Assembly: GCA_028724585.1 (NCBI GenBank)
Contig: JAQYCQ010000019.1
Location: forward strand, 1-64,000
Source: Bacillota bacterium
GTDB lineage: Bacteria > Bacillota > Clostridia > Peptostreptococcales > Anaerovoracaceae
Direction: 5' to 3'
DNA: 64,000 bases
Shown here: piece by piece, positions 44,847-53,275 of the stretch
Layout: each line of letters starts with the position of its first letter
Position numbering within the stretch: position 1 is the stretch's first letter
Notes under the pieces: model-generated
The model's database searches: none
Told to the model about the DNA's origin: nothing
The model's input: the letters and a program-made list of their open reading frames with translations, nothing else
Program-made: the position numbers and the translations under genes

Positions 44847-45872
44847 TTGGAAAGCAGCGCAAAGCACAGGAAAAGAAGATGGACAGCGTGCCTGATCATC
44901 CTGGCTGCGCTGCTTGCCGTATTTTTTGCGGCTAATATCTGTATAGGAAGCGTAAACATCTCGCTGACGGAACTCAGGGACATACTTTTCGAAGGCAGCG
45001 GCGACAGAACAACCCGCAGCATAATCCTGGAGCTCAGGCTGCCGCGGGCTCTCGCGGCATTCATTCTGGGCGGAGCCCTGGCCCTGTCGGGATATCTGCT
45101 CCAGACATTTTTCCACAATCCCCTGGCCGGGCCTTTCGTGCTGGGCATCTCGTCCGGAGCCAAGCTCACAGTCGCTGTATCCATGGTCATCCTGATGAGC
45201 CGTTCGCTGGTCATGAACTCCGCTGAAATGATAATAGCCGCTTTCATAGGCTCATTGGTCTCCATGTTCTTCGTAATGCTGGCCAGCCGCCGCATAAAAC
45301 GCATGTCCATGCTGGTCATCTGCGGCGTCATGATCGGCTATATCTGCAACGCGGCAACTGAGTTCATCGTGACCTTTGCCGACGACAGCGACATCGTGAA
45401 CCTGCATAACTGGTCACAGGGCAGCTTCAGCGGAACTACTATGGAAAACGCCGCGGTCATGGCAGCAGTCACAGCCGCCGCTTCTATTGCCGCTTTCCTG
45501 CTCTCAAAGCCGATCTCAGCCTATCTACTGGGCGAGTCATATGCCGAGAGCATGGGCGTAAATATCAAGCTGTTCAGGGCTGCTCTTGTACTCATCAGCT
45601 CACTGCTGTCCGCCTGTGTGACAGCTTTCGCAGGGCCGGTCTCCTTCGTGGGTATAGCAGTCCCCCAGATCATCCGCTTTATGTTCCGCACCTCGAAGCC
45701 CCTGGTGATGATCCCGGCCTGCTTCCTGGGAGGCAGCATATTCTGCCTGTTCTGCGACCTTCTGGCCCGCACTATGTTCGCTCCGGCCGAGATGAGCATA
45801 AGCACCGTAACGGCCGTATTCGGAGCTCCTATAGTAATAGCGGTAATGCTCCGCCGCCCGTCCGAAAAGTAG
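44847..45872 (+). CDS. FecCD/BtuC-type ABC transporter permease
   Basis: A 341-residue permease with about ten hydrophobic segments. Family motifs include LRLPRALAAFILGGALALSGYLLQTFFHNPLAGPFVLGISSGAKL, the coupling-helix region LLGESYAESMGVNI and the segment GPVSFVGIAVPQIIRFMF. It starts at TTG behind GGAGG, 18 bases after the binding-protein stop. It forms the channel with the ATPase at 45977. Confidence 0.94.
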   Translation: MESSAKHRKRRWTACLIILAALLAVFFAANICIGSVNISLTELRDILFEGSGDRTTRSIILELRLPRALAAFILGGALALSGYLLQTFFHNPLAGPFVLGISSGAKLTVAVSMVILMSRSLVMNSAEMIIAAFIGSLVSMFFVMLASRRIKRMSMLVICGVMIGYICNAATEFIVTFADDSDIVNLHNWSQGSFSGTTMENAAVMAAVTAAASIAAFLLSKPISAYLLGESYAESMGVNIKLFRAALVLISSLLSACVTAFAGPVSFVGIAVPQIIRFMFRTSKPLVMIPACFLGGSIFCLFCDLLARTMFAPAEMSISTVTAVFGAPIVIAVMLRRPSEK

Positions 45873-45892
45873 AGACCGCGGCAGCTGCAGCA

Positions 45893-45958
45893 CCGCTCCG
45901 CGGAGAAGTTCCTGCGGAAAAGTTGAATATCAGATATCGCCAATCGCCATTTGGCGAT
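45893..45958. repeat. Hairpins between permease and ATPase genes
   Basis: CCGC-TCC-GCGG (45893-45903) after the permease stop, and ATCGCCA-TT-TGGCGAT (45943-45958), which contains an ATCGCCA direct repeat. No T-run, so read-through into the ATPase gene is expected. Confidence 0.55.
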
Positions 45959-45976
45959 GTACAGAGGAAATAAAAA

Positions 45977-46750
45977 ATGTCCGAAAGAGCGTATTTTGAA
46001 ACAAGCGGGCTGGCCGCCGGATATGGCGGAAGCCCGCTCATAAAAGACATAAATATAAAACTGGAACGGGGCCGGATACTGACCCTGATCGGCCCTAACG
46101 GAGCCGGTAAGTCAACTGTTCTGAAGACCATAACCGGCCAGCTGCCGCCTGTAAGCGGCGCCGTGTATATCGGCGGCCGCAGGACATCGGAAATGAGCAG
46201 GAAGGAGCTGGCCAGGACCATCGCCGTGCTGCTCACGGAACGAGTTAAGACCGATATGATGACCTGCCGCGATGTGGTCGAGACCGGCCGCTACCCATAT
46301 ACTGACTCGCTCGGTATCCTGTCGGATGAAGACCGGGCTGCCGTTGAAAGGACTATGGAGGCCTCGGGGATAACGGAACTGGCAGACAGGGATTTCATGA
46401 CCCTGAGCGACGGCCAGAAGCAGCGTGTGATGCTGGCCCGGGCCGAGGCACAGGAATCGGATATACTCGTCCTGGACGAACCTACGTCCTATCTGGACAT
46501 AAGGTATCAGCTGGAGCTGCTCGATACCCTGCGCCGCCTCTCCGAGGAAAGGGGCACCACAGTCATCATGAGCCTGCACGAGCTCTTCCTCGCTGAGCGC
46601 ATCTCAGACCTGATCATCTGTATAAAAGACCAGAAGATCGACAATATCGGCACTCCAGCTCAGATCTTCTCCGGCACATATATAGACAGCCTTTACGACC
46701 TGGCTCCGGGCACCTACAGCAGTCTCAGAAAAGCTCCGGGTAACTACTGA
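45977..46750 (+). CDS. FepC/BtuD-type ABC transporter ATP-binding protein
   Basis: A 257-residue ATPase: Walker A GPNGAGKST (about residue 40), Q-loop region AVLLTERV, signature LSDGQKQRVMLARAEAQ (D replacing the usual G in LSGGQ) and Walker B ILVLDEPTSYLD with SLHE as the H-loop. It powers the importer above. Its last seven bases overlap the convergent NYN-domain gene. Confidence 0.93.
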   Translation: MSERAYFETSGLAAGYGGSPLIKDINIKLERGRILTLIGPNGAGKSTVLKTITGQLPPVSGAVYIGGRRTSEMSRKELARTIAVLLTERVKTDMMTCRDVVETGRYPYTDSLGILSDEDRAAVERTMEASGITELADRDFMTLSDGQKQRVMLARAEAQESDILVLDEPTSYLDIRYQLELLDTLRRLSEERGTTVIMSLHELFLAERISDLIICIKDQKIDNIGTPAQIFSGTYIDSLYDLAPGTYSSLRKAPGNY

Positions 46751-48093
46751 CCGTTCCTGCCCTTCTTATCCTTGAGCATAGGCTTTATCATCTGGTAGAT
46801 CTCACCCGCTCTCTGGTTTCCGAAGCTTCTCACAAGGGCGTTGTTGACTCCCTGTTTCGTCTTGTATTTGCCAATGAACGAAGCGATCTGTCCGTAGTCG
46901 CTCTCTGTAAGGGCTTCACCGGTTATCTTAGACTCGTTTACAAAAGCCTTGACGTCGATGATACGCTGCTCCTGTTCGGGGCTGAGAGCTTTTTTACTGG
47001 CTGAGCCGCGGCTGCCGCGTCTCCTTCCGCTGTGCCTGTGCTGGGAATTCCTCTTTTTGCTTTCTGAAGTCTCTTTTCCGGATCCTTCATCCGTTTCTTC
47101 AGTAACAGCCTCATCAGTCTGCGCAGCATCCCTCTGCGGATCTTCCGCAGTTTTTTCTTCTGCCTCGGACTCACTGTTTTCCGGCTTTTCCGGCTCCTGC
47201 TGAGCCTCCTTCACAAAGCTCTCCTGAACAGGCTCTTCCGGCTGGATCTCTTCTTCAGACTTTTCTTCGGACTTTTCTTCACCGGCATTGACACGTTCAG
47301 CGTAATCATTTCTCCCGCTGCCGTTCCTGAACCAGAACCTGCTTCCGCTGTTCTTTTCTTCTTCCTCATCGGCTCTGAATGCCGCGTCGAACTTTTCCCG
47401 GTCATCAGCGTTTACGCTATTCTGCTTTTCTGCTTCGTAAGACCCGGCTTCTTCGTCTGTTTTTCCGACGTTTTTCACGTCATTTCCGGCAGCCGGCCCA
47501 TTCTGGATATAGTTCATGAGATTATCCGCGAATGATTCCGCCACATCAGCTAAGGAAACCCCGTCATCCTTTCCCGCGTCAGCCTGAGCGGCTTCTGACG
47601 GCTTCTCGAGCGGCTTGATATCCTCGCCGGGATCTTCTGTTCCGCGCGCGTCTTCGCGGCTCTTTTCAGCTGCCTCAGCTGCTTTCTTCTGCTTTCTGGC
47701 CTGACGGCGCTCTTCCCTGCGCTCCTCCGCCTGAGGGCTGTTGGCGATCTCGCGGGCCAGGCACACATTGTACTGCGGCTTGCGCCAGAAACCGGTAAGG
47801 AATTCGAAGCCTCTGTCGTTGCTGACGACGCAGTACTGCTCGGTACTGTCGGAAGCGATGAGGAAGCCAAGATATGTAGCCAGCTGAAAATCCAGGGCGT
47901 TATGTCCTCCCACATCTACCTTTTTGTACTCTATAACAGCCTTCGTCTCGTTCAGCCGCCTGTGAAGCCCGAATGTCATCCTGTCGGCGCGCTCGCTGTA
48001 GAATATGATGACCCTGTCCTGTTCGGTCAGCTTGGAAACTCCGTTGAGCCCGTCCTTGTTGACGTTTTCGTAGTCTATAAGGTATGTTGCCAT
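46744..48093 (-). CDS. NYN/PIN-fold nuclease-like protein with acidic linker
   Basis: A 449-residue protein. Residues 1-135 form a NYN domain (ATYLIDYENVNKDGL, FYSERADRMTFGLHRR, KVDVGGHNALDFQLATYLG, YCVVSNDRGFEFL) whose Asp residues form a PIN-like metal site, predicting RNase activity. Residues about 140-370 are highly charged and Glu-rich, likely disordered. A helical C-terminal domain (about 375-449, LSPEQEQRIIDVKAFV...KYKTKQGVNNALVRSFG) resembles a nucleic-acid-binding module. Start behind a perfect AGGAGGT. It is convergent with, and overlaps by seven bases, the ABC ATPase gene, with no terminator between. Confidence 0.88.
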   Translation of the reverse strand: MATYLIDYENVNKDGLNGVSKLTEQDRVIIFYSERADRMTFGLHRRLNETKAVIEYKKVDVGGHNALDFQLATYLGFLIASDSTEQYCVVSNDRGFEFLTGFWRKPQYNVCLAREIANSPQAEERREERRQARKQKKAAEAAEKSREDARGTEDPGEDIKPLEKPSEAAQADAGKDDGVSLADVAESFADNLMNYIQNGPAAGNDVKNVGKTDEEAGSYEAEKQNSVNADDREKFDAAFRADEEEEKNSGSRFWFRNGSGRNDYAERVNAGEEKSEEKSEEEIQPEEPVQESFVKEAQQEPEKPENSESEAEEKTAEDPQRDAAQTDEAVTEETDEGSGKETSESKKRNSQHRHSGRRRGSRGSASKKALSPEQEQRIIDVKAFVNESKITGEALTESDYGQIASFIGKYKTKQGVNNALVRSFGNQRAGEIYQMIKPMLKDKKGRNGQ

Positions 48094-48161
48094 GTTTTTC
48101 ACCTCCTTTCAAATGTCGATATGTTCATATACCATAACTTTTCCGGCCGGAAACTTAAGAA

Positions 48162-49085
48162 CTAAAGTGTCTCGGCCATGTACACGAAAGCTCCGCTTTC
48201 AGCCAGCTCCTTACGGAGCTGAGTATAGGCAGCCACTGCTTTGCGCTTGCTGCCGAACAGCGAGTAGACCGTAGGGCCGCTGCCGCTCATGAGCGTCATG
48301 CTGTCGTTATACTTAAGCATGAGTTCTTTGATCTCCGCGACCTCCGGATACTCCTTCAGCGTTACGTTCTCGAGCACGTTTCCCATGCCCTTCTGGACCA
48401 GCTGGAGATTGCCCTCCGACAGGCCGTTGAGGACGCTGTCCACATCCGGATGGCTGTAGCCGCTGATCTTATCCAGCGCCTTATAGACCGCCGGCGTAGA
48501 AACGCTGAGGCGCGGCTTTACCAGAACAGCCCACATATTTACCGGCCTGACAGGCGTCAGCTTTTCGCCTATGCCCTCCGCCAGCGCGCATGTGGCACCG
48601 CCCCTGATGTTCCATCTGGGATCCGCCGCCAGAGTCATGATGCAGAAAGGTATGTCAGTCCCGATAGACGTGCCGATATCGCACATCTCCTCTAGCGACA
48701 TGCCCAGGCCGAGCAGGCTGTTGAGTCCGACTATGACGCCGGCCGCGTTTGAGCTGCCGCCCGCCAGTCCGGCTGAGACAGGTATGTTCTTCTTGATATC
48801 TATGCGCACGCTGACGCCGCCGAAAGGACCCGGCACTGCTTTCATTACAGCCTGAGCCGCCTTGAAGGCTGTGTTTCGCTCGTCCCTCGGCACATAATAC
48901 TTGTCGCATTTCAGCGCTACAGGCTCGGGCTGGATAAGGCTGTCCACCAGCCTGACGCGCATCTCGTCGTAGAGATCGACAGACTGCATAACCATCCTGA
49001 CAAGATGGTAGCCGTCATCCCTGAGACCTGTGACGTCCAGGGCAAGGTTTATCTTTGCATATGTCTTTAACGCTGCTGATTCCAA
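48162..49085 (-). CDS. ispE: 4-diphosphocytidyl-2-C-methyl-D-erythritol kinase
   Basis: A 307-residue GHMP kinase of the MEP isoprenoid pathway. It has YAKINLALDV near the N-terminus, the ATP motif PVSAGLAGGSSNAAG (about residues 95-110), GTDIPFC and the C-terminal MSGSGPTVYSLF. TTG start with GGGAGGT upstream. It phosphorylates CDP-methylerythritol in the cytosol. No terminator-like hairpin separates it from the NYN gene downstream. Confidence 0.94.
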   Translation of the reverse strand: MESAALKTYAKINLALDVTGLRDDGYHLVRMVMQSVDLYDEMRVRLVDSLIQPEPVALKCDKYYVPRDERNTAFKAAQAVMKAVPGPFGGVSVRIDIKKNIPVSAGLAGGSSNAAGVIVGLNSLLGLGMSLEEMCDIGTSIGTDIPFCIMTLAADPRWNIRGGATCALAEGIGEKLTPVRPVNMWAVLVKPRLSVSTPAVYKALDKISGYSHPDVDSVLNGLSEGNLQLVQKGMGNVLENVTLKEYPEVAEIKELMLKYNDSMTLMSGSGPTVYSLFGSKRKAVAAYTQLRKELAESGAFVYMAETL

Positions 49086-49142
49086 AGAAAGTTACCTCCC
49101 GTGTCCTATACATTTTACACGAACCGCTGCCCATGTAAACGC

Positions 49143-49176
49143 AAAAAGAGCACCGGCTCTCAAAAAACCGGTGCTC
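49143..49176 (-). terminator. thlA terminator
   Basis: Minus strand GAGCACCGG-TTTTTTGAGAG-CCGGTGCTC followed by TTTTTGCG; the stem is 9 bp. Confidence 0.82.
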
Positions 49177-49235
49177 CCAACTGAAAATCAGTTTCCAAGA
49201 ACCTCTGTATTTACTGATCTTACTGCTGTCTTATA

Positions 49236-50423
49236 TTAGTCTTCTGGTCTCTCTATGATCATGGATATGCCCATGCCGCCGCCTATGCACATAGTAGCCA
49301 GTCCGAACTTAGCCTCTCTCTTCTGCATCTCGTACATGAGAGATACCAGGATACGGGCACCTGATGCTCCGATAGGATGTCCGAGTGCGATAGCTCCGCC
49401 GTTTACATTTACCTTCTCAGGATCAAAATGCAGATCCTTTGCAACTGCCAGCGAAGTAGCCGCAAATGCTTCGTTTGCCTCTACCAGATCTATATCCTCA
49501 ACTGTCAGGCCTGCCTTCTCGAGAGCTTTCTTTGTTGCCGGTACAGGACCTATGCCCATGATGGAAGGATCAACACCTGCAGTAGCATATGACTTTATCT
49601 TGGCCAGCGGCTTAAGACCCAGCTCCTCGGCTTTTTCTGCAGACATTACAACGAGAGCGGCAGCTCCGTCATTAAGTCCAGATGCGTTGAACGAAGTGAC
49701 CGATCCGTCTTTTTTGAAGGCAGGAGTCTGCTTCGGATAAAGTTCCTCTATGCAGTTGAACCAAGGATGCTCGTCTGTATCGAATTCCTTTACTGAGCCG
49801 TCTCTCTGAGGGATGCCTACCGGAACGATCTCATCCTTGAATCTGCCTGACTCTACAGCCTTCTGAGCCCTGTGCTCGGATTCTATGGCAAATGCATCCT
49901 GATCTTCACGGGATATGCCCCACTGCTCAGCGACCTTCTCAGCAGTCAGACCCATGTGCTTGCCTGAGAATGTATCAGTAAGTCCGTCCTTAAGCATTTC
50001 ATCCTCAAGAGGGAAATCGCCCATGGTTGCTCCGAATCTGATCTTGCTTGAGATGAACGGTGCATTGGACATGTTTTCCACACCGCCTGCCAATATGACG
50101 TCAGCGTCTCCGGCTTTTATCTCCTGTGCAGCCAGCATTACGCTTCTCATGCCTGATCCGCACATCTTGTTTATCGTCATAGCAGGAATCTCCTCCGGAA
50201 TACCTGCATATATCATGCTCTGTCTGGCAACGTTCTGTCCCAGACCTGCCTGCAGCACGCAGCCCATAACGACTTCGTCGATGATTTCAGGATCAATACC
50301 CGCTCTGTTTACGGCTTCCTTCATAACGATCTCGCCCAGTTTTGCTGAACCGATACCGTTGAGGCTTCTGCCGAATTTTCCGATCGGAGTTCTGACACCG
50401 CTTACGATTACAACGTCTTTCAT
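49236..50423 (-). CDS. thlA: Acetyl-CoA C-acetyltransferase (thiolase)
   Basis: A 395-residue thiolase condensing two acetyl-CoA to acetoacetyl-CoA. It carries the nucleophile Cys in [12 protein letters not shown] (about residue 88), the [11 protein letters not shown] block, the catalytic His in [11 protein letters not shown] (about 350) and the second Cys in CIGGGMGI (about 380). It should start the route continued by hbd and crt, 27 kb away. Its codon use is slightly more AT-rich than the housekeeping block. The ribosome site is AGGAGG. Confidence 0.96.
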   Translation of the reverse strand: MKDVVIVSGVRTPIGKFGRSLNGIGSAKLGEIVMKEAVNRAGIDPEIIDEVVMGCVLQAGLGQNVARQSMIYAGIPEEIPAMTINKMCGSGMRSVMLAAQEIKAGDADVILAGGVENMSNAPFISSKIRFGATMGDFPLEDEMLKDGLTDTFSGKHMGLTAEKVAEQWGISREDQDAFAIESEHRAQKAVESGRFKDEIVPVGIPQRDGSVKEFDTDEHPWFNCIEELYPKQTPAFKKDGSVTSFNASGLNDGAAALVVMSAEKAEELGLKPLAKIKSYATAGVDPSIMGIGPVPATKKALEKAGLTVEDIDLVEANEAFAATSLAVAKDLHFDPEKVNVNGGAIALGHPIGASGARILVSLMYEMQKREAKFGLATMCIGGGMGISMIIERPED

Positions 50424-50703
50424 ACGCTGACCTCCTTATCTCATAGATTTTGAATCATATACCATCTGTTCATCTTATGTAATTTGATTCACATTTACGT
50501 TTATTGATATACATAATGTTAACATGTACAATCAAATATTTCAATCACATAGATTGTATTATCACGTCTATGTAGTATTTTACCCGCTGAAGCTCTTCGT
50601 TAATAAATTAATTACAGAATAATACAAATGAATACTGATCCTCCGTCCGCGCCCGCTTCACCGGCCCCAGGCCGGGTCGTGCACGCGAGTGCACATATCC
50701 GTT
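50424..50703. other. AT-rich upstream region of thlA plus GC-rich hairpins
   Basis: Upstream of thlA the sequence is AT-rich with partial dyads (TTGATATACATAATGTTAACATGTACAATC-like, 50500-50530); I could not settle on one promoter. A GTGCAC-GCGA-GTGCAC hairpin lies at about 50678-50693. Confidence 0.4.
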
Positions 50704-50814
50704 TCATCTGCGAAAGCTTATCCATTCTGTGCATTCGATGTCATTCAGCTGCATTACGAAATTCTCATCTGCTTCATCTTCAATAAAGGATTCTGACGTA
50801 TTTTCAGCCGCCAT
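50704..50814 (-). CDS. Candidate 36-residue acidic micropeptide
   Basis: An ATG overlaps the stop of the upstream membrane-protein gene (TGATG) and has GGAGGAG just upstream inside that gene's last codons. The frame encodes MAAENTSESFIEDEADENF..., ends ...CTEWISFRR and stops at 50704. It is acidic and has no membrane segment. Translational coupling is the main support; there is no family evidence. Confidence 0.45.
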   Translation of the reverse strand: MAAENTSESFIEDEADENFVMQLNDIECTEWISFRR

Positions 50815-51284
50815 CAGTTCTGCTCCTCCGGAACTCTCAGTATTCTGCATGACAGCTTAATGAGCGGCGGTATGAGGAAAAATACTCCCAGCCACGCCAC
50901 TGCTACAAAGAGGCCCCAGACTCTTACAAAACTGAGTCCCCAGATAGCTGCCGGCAGATGGCCTACAAGCACTGTCCCTATAAAGCTCATTATCAGCGCC
51001 ATCATCGTGGCAAAAGGAAATGCCGTTATACCTGACATGATGACTCTGAATTTTGTGCTGCCCATCTCAGCATGCTTCGATGCCACCGTGAAGCCCCACT
51101 TTCTGAAAGGCAGATACAGGACGATCAGCAGCCCGAGTATGCCGCTGAACAGCGTATATATGGCGATAGCCGGCCAGATCAGGCCTCCCGCATTTATGAG
51201 CTCCGCCAGTGCTGTGAGTACCAGTGCTATGATCATACTGAATATGAAGTTTGACAGAACGTCTACTCTCTTGTCCGTTTTCAT
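50814..51284 (-). CDS. Four-helix membrane protein of unknown function
   Basis: A 156-residue protein with four hydrophobic segments (about residues 10-30, 38-58, 82-105 and 115-140), a DUF2798-like arrangement. The start was set at the ATG behind AGGAGG. It is divergent from a LysR regulator and may be its target. A possible micropeptide gene overlaps its stop. I do not recognise a transport motif. Confidence 0.75.
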   Translation of the reverse strand: MKTDKRVDVLSNFIFSMIIALVLTALAELINAGGLIWPAIAIYTLFSGILGLLIVLYLPFRKWGFTVASKHAEMGSTKFRVIMSGITAFPFATMMALIMSFIGTVLVGHLPAAIWGLSFVRVWGLFVAVAWLGVFFLIPPLIKLSCRILRVPEEQN

Positions 51285-51435
51285 CGTTATTCCTCCTTGA
51301 AGTTTCAATTTCAGCCATGCTAAAATACATCGATGTCACGGATAAGCTTATCTGTAACTTAATTATAGTTATTTTTTTAACATATAGAACATGACGAAAT
51401 GGAACAGTCTTTTCCAGATTGGAATGGTGAAAATT

Positions 51436-52365
51436 ATGGACTATAATGCAGATTTTTCTTCTATAACCGTTCAGCAGATGCGGATATTCATAACCGCAGT
51501 TGAAGTCAAAAATTACACAAAAGTAGCGGAAATCATGAATTTCACGCCCTCCATGATAAGCAAGACCATACAGTCCCTGGAAAACACGCTGGGCATAAAG
51601 CTTTTCACAAAGCGTTCGCGGGAGCCTTTACCGACAGAAGCCGCCGTCTCTCTGGCTGAAGACTGGTCTCTGCTGCTGGGCTCCATGCAGAGAAGCATTG
51701 AAAAAGCTTCTCTCATCCAGCAGAACCGCGAATCCCGCGTCGTGTTCGGCTTTGTAGACTGTTCGGAGCGCATGGACGCTCTGATGGGAAGCACAATTTC
51801 CGGATTCATTTCATCTCATCCCGGCTGTCATGTGCATGTTGAAAAAAACGATATGCACCGGCTTATCCAGCTGCTGAACTACGGCACTCTGGATGTGATC
51901 CAGACCTGGTACACAGATGTGGCATACCTGGACGAAAAGCTTACTGAATGGGAAAAGGCCTTCACTACCAGCGCTGCTGTATTTGTACCGCGCAGAAACC
52001 ATCTCTTCGGCAGAAATGCTCTGGATCTGCGCGACCTGTCAGGAGAAAGCCTGATCGGCCTGCAGTCGGAAACCTACTCCTCCTGGCTCAGTGCGCTGTT
52101 TCACAAATACGGCTTAGTGCCCGATGTGTCCTACAGCTACAGCACTGTGCGCTCGCTGTTTTTCAATCTCAGACTCGGGAATCATATTTTTGTCGGTGAT
52201 TCCATAGACTACGACTGGTGCTCCGACTCTATGAAGATGTTCCTGCTGCCGGAGCAGTCCGCGTCTATAATAGCATGGCGCAGAGATGCATCGCCGGCTG
52301 CACTGGACTTCAAGGAATATATTAAAGCCAGATATCCTGTGAAATATCCGGCTTCAATCGATTGA
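51436..52365 (+). CDS. LysR family transcriptional regulator
   Basis: A 309-residue regulator: N-terminal winged HTH (TVQQMRIFITAVEVKNYTKVAEIMNFTPSMISKTIQSLENTLGIKLFTK) and a two-lobed LysR-substrate domain (about residues 85-300). Start placed at the ATG in MDYNADF; an upstream ATG adds 15 residues but lacks a better site. Divergent orientation to the 4-TM protein gene suggests it controls that gene. Effector unknown. Confidence 0.9.
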   Translation: MDYNADFSSITVQQMRIFITAVEVKNYTKVAEIMNFTPSMISKTIQSLENTLGIKLFTKRSREPLPTEAAVSLAEDWSLLLGSMQRSIEKASLIQQNRESRVVFGFVDCSERMDALMGSTISGFISSHPGCHVHVEKNDMHRLIQLLNYGTLDVIQTWYTDVAYLDEKLTEWEKAFTTSAAVFVPRRNHLFGRNALDLRDLSGESLIGLQSETYSSWLSALFHKYGLVPDVSYSYSTVRSLFFNLRLGNHIFVGDSIDYDWCSDSMKMFLLPEQSASIIAWRRDASPAALDFKEYIKARYPVKYPASID

Positions 52366-52377
52366 TTATCTGTAATA

Positions 52378-52417
52378 CAAAAAGAACCTGCCTAGGCAGG
52401 TCCTTTTGTTTTTCAGC
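52378..52417. terminator. Terminator after the LysR gene
   Basis: AAGAACCTGCC-TA-GGCAGGTCCTT followed by TTGTTTTT; also T-flanked on the minus strand. Confidence 0.82.
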
Positions 52418-52436
52418 GTTTTCTATTGTAATTTTC

Positions 52437-52469
52437 GCGCCCTCCGGGCGCAGTGTCAGCGGAGCTGAC
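52437..52469. repeat. Paired triloop hairpins after the ferritin gene
   Basis: GCGCCC-TCC-GGGCGC (52437-52451) and GTCAGC-GGA-GCTGAC (52455-52469). The second is an exact copy of the palindrome at 9540, 20292 and 23660. In the ferritin transcript the order is TCC loop, then GGA loop. Confidence 0.8.
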
Positions 52470-52498
52470 GAAATGCCAGTGCTGCTATTAAATTTCCT

Positions 52499-53011
52499 TT
52501 ACAGGACCAGTGACGGAGCTGAGTAAACTCTTGCGGCGAGCTCCTGGTCGAGCATATAGAGAGCCTTGGCGTCTGTGCCGAAGAGGTCGTAGCGGTTTAC
52601 GAGGTCGTCTACGTTCTGCTCTTCTTCGCCCTGTTCCTTAACGAACCAGTCGAGGAACTGCATTGTGCGGAAATCGTGGAGCTTGAAAGCTTCAGCATAG
52701 AGATCGTTTATCCTTGCGGTTACCTTTCTCTCGTGGGCAGCGGCTGTCTCCAGCGGTGACCTGAAGTCAGGGTAATTGTTGTCGTAGGTGTCTACAGCGC
52801 CGAGCTTAGGGAATTCGCCGTTGTTGAGCAGATACTGGTTGAAGAGCATAGCGTGGTCGCGCTCTTCCTGAGTCTGGATAGTGAACCAGTTAGCGAATCC
52901 ATTGAGGTTCTTATCTGCGAAATAGTTCGCGATTCCAAGGTAGATATATGCGGAATACAGTTCGTAGTTTTCCTGATCACTGAGCATCTTTACTAATTTT
53001 TCGTCAAGCAT
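52499..53011 (-). CDS. ftn: Ferritin
   Basis: A 170-residue non-haem bacterial ferritin storing iron as a 24-mer. The ferroxidase residues lie in ENYELYSAYIYLGIANYF and EERDHAMLFNQYL (Glu and His ligands) and in EQGEEEQNV. Length fits the Ftn class; there is no haem-binding methionine site. A promoter with a hairpin at the start of the message lies upstream. Confidence 0.95.
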   Translation of the reverse strand: MLDEKLVKMLSDQENYELYSAYIYLGIANYFADKNLNGFANWFTIQTQEERDHAMLFNQYLLNNGEFPKLGAVDTYDNNYPDFRSPLETAAAHERKVTARINDLYAEAFKLHDFRTMQFLDWFVKEQGEEEQNVDDLVNRYDLFGTDAKALYMLDQELAARVYSAPSLVL

Positions 53012-53035
53012 GTCTAATCCTCCTTTTAATGTTTA

Positions 53036-53056
53036 ACAGCCTGTCTCTCAGGCTGT
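53036..53056 (-). promoter_or_regulatory. 5'-end hairpin of the ferritin leader
   Basis: Minus strand ACAGCCTG-AGAGA-CAGGCTGT, a perfect 8-bp stem at the predicted 5' end of the transcript, 25 bases upstream of the start codon. It may stabilise the message or act as a regulator site. Confidence 0.55.
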
Positions 53057-53060
53057 ATAC

Positions 53061-53089
53061 ATGATACGTCATCGGCACGCGAAATTCAA
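53061..53089 (-). promoter_or_regulatory. Ferritin promoter
   Basis: Minus strand TTGAAT (complement 53084-53089), 17-base spacer, TATCAT (complement 53061-53066). Confidence 0.65.
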
Positions 53090-53105
53090 CACTAGTAAAA
53101 TCAAT

Positions 53106-53123
53106 TTTACCGCGTCAGCGCGC
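53106..53123. repeat. Left 18-bp direct repeat flanking the AlbA_2 gene
   Basis: TTTACCGCGTCAGCGCGC, repeated exactly and in the same orientation at 54619-54636. The next bases (CGTCG versus TGTCG) also match closely. Confidence 0.85.
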
Positions 53124-53275
53124 CGTCGAAAATTCAACGTTATTGATTTATTGTCGGTCACAAAAACAATCATAAAGCTTTATGCGTTTTTTTGCGGTTT
53201 AAAATAATCATAAAATACATTATAATCGATTAAGCAGCAATCATAAATAATGCATATCTGCAAAAAGGACTGACC

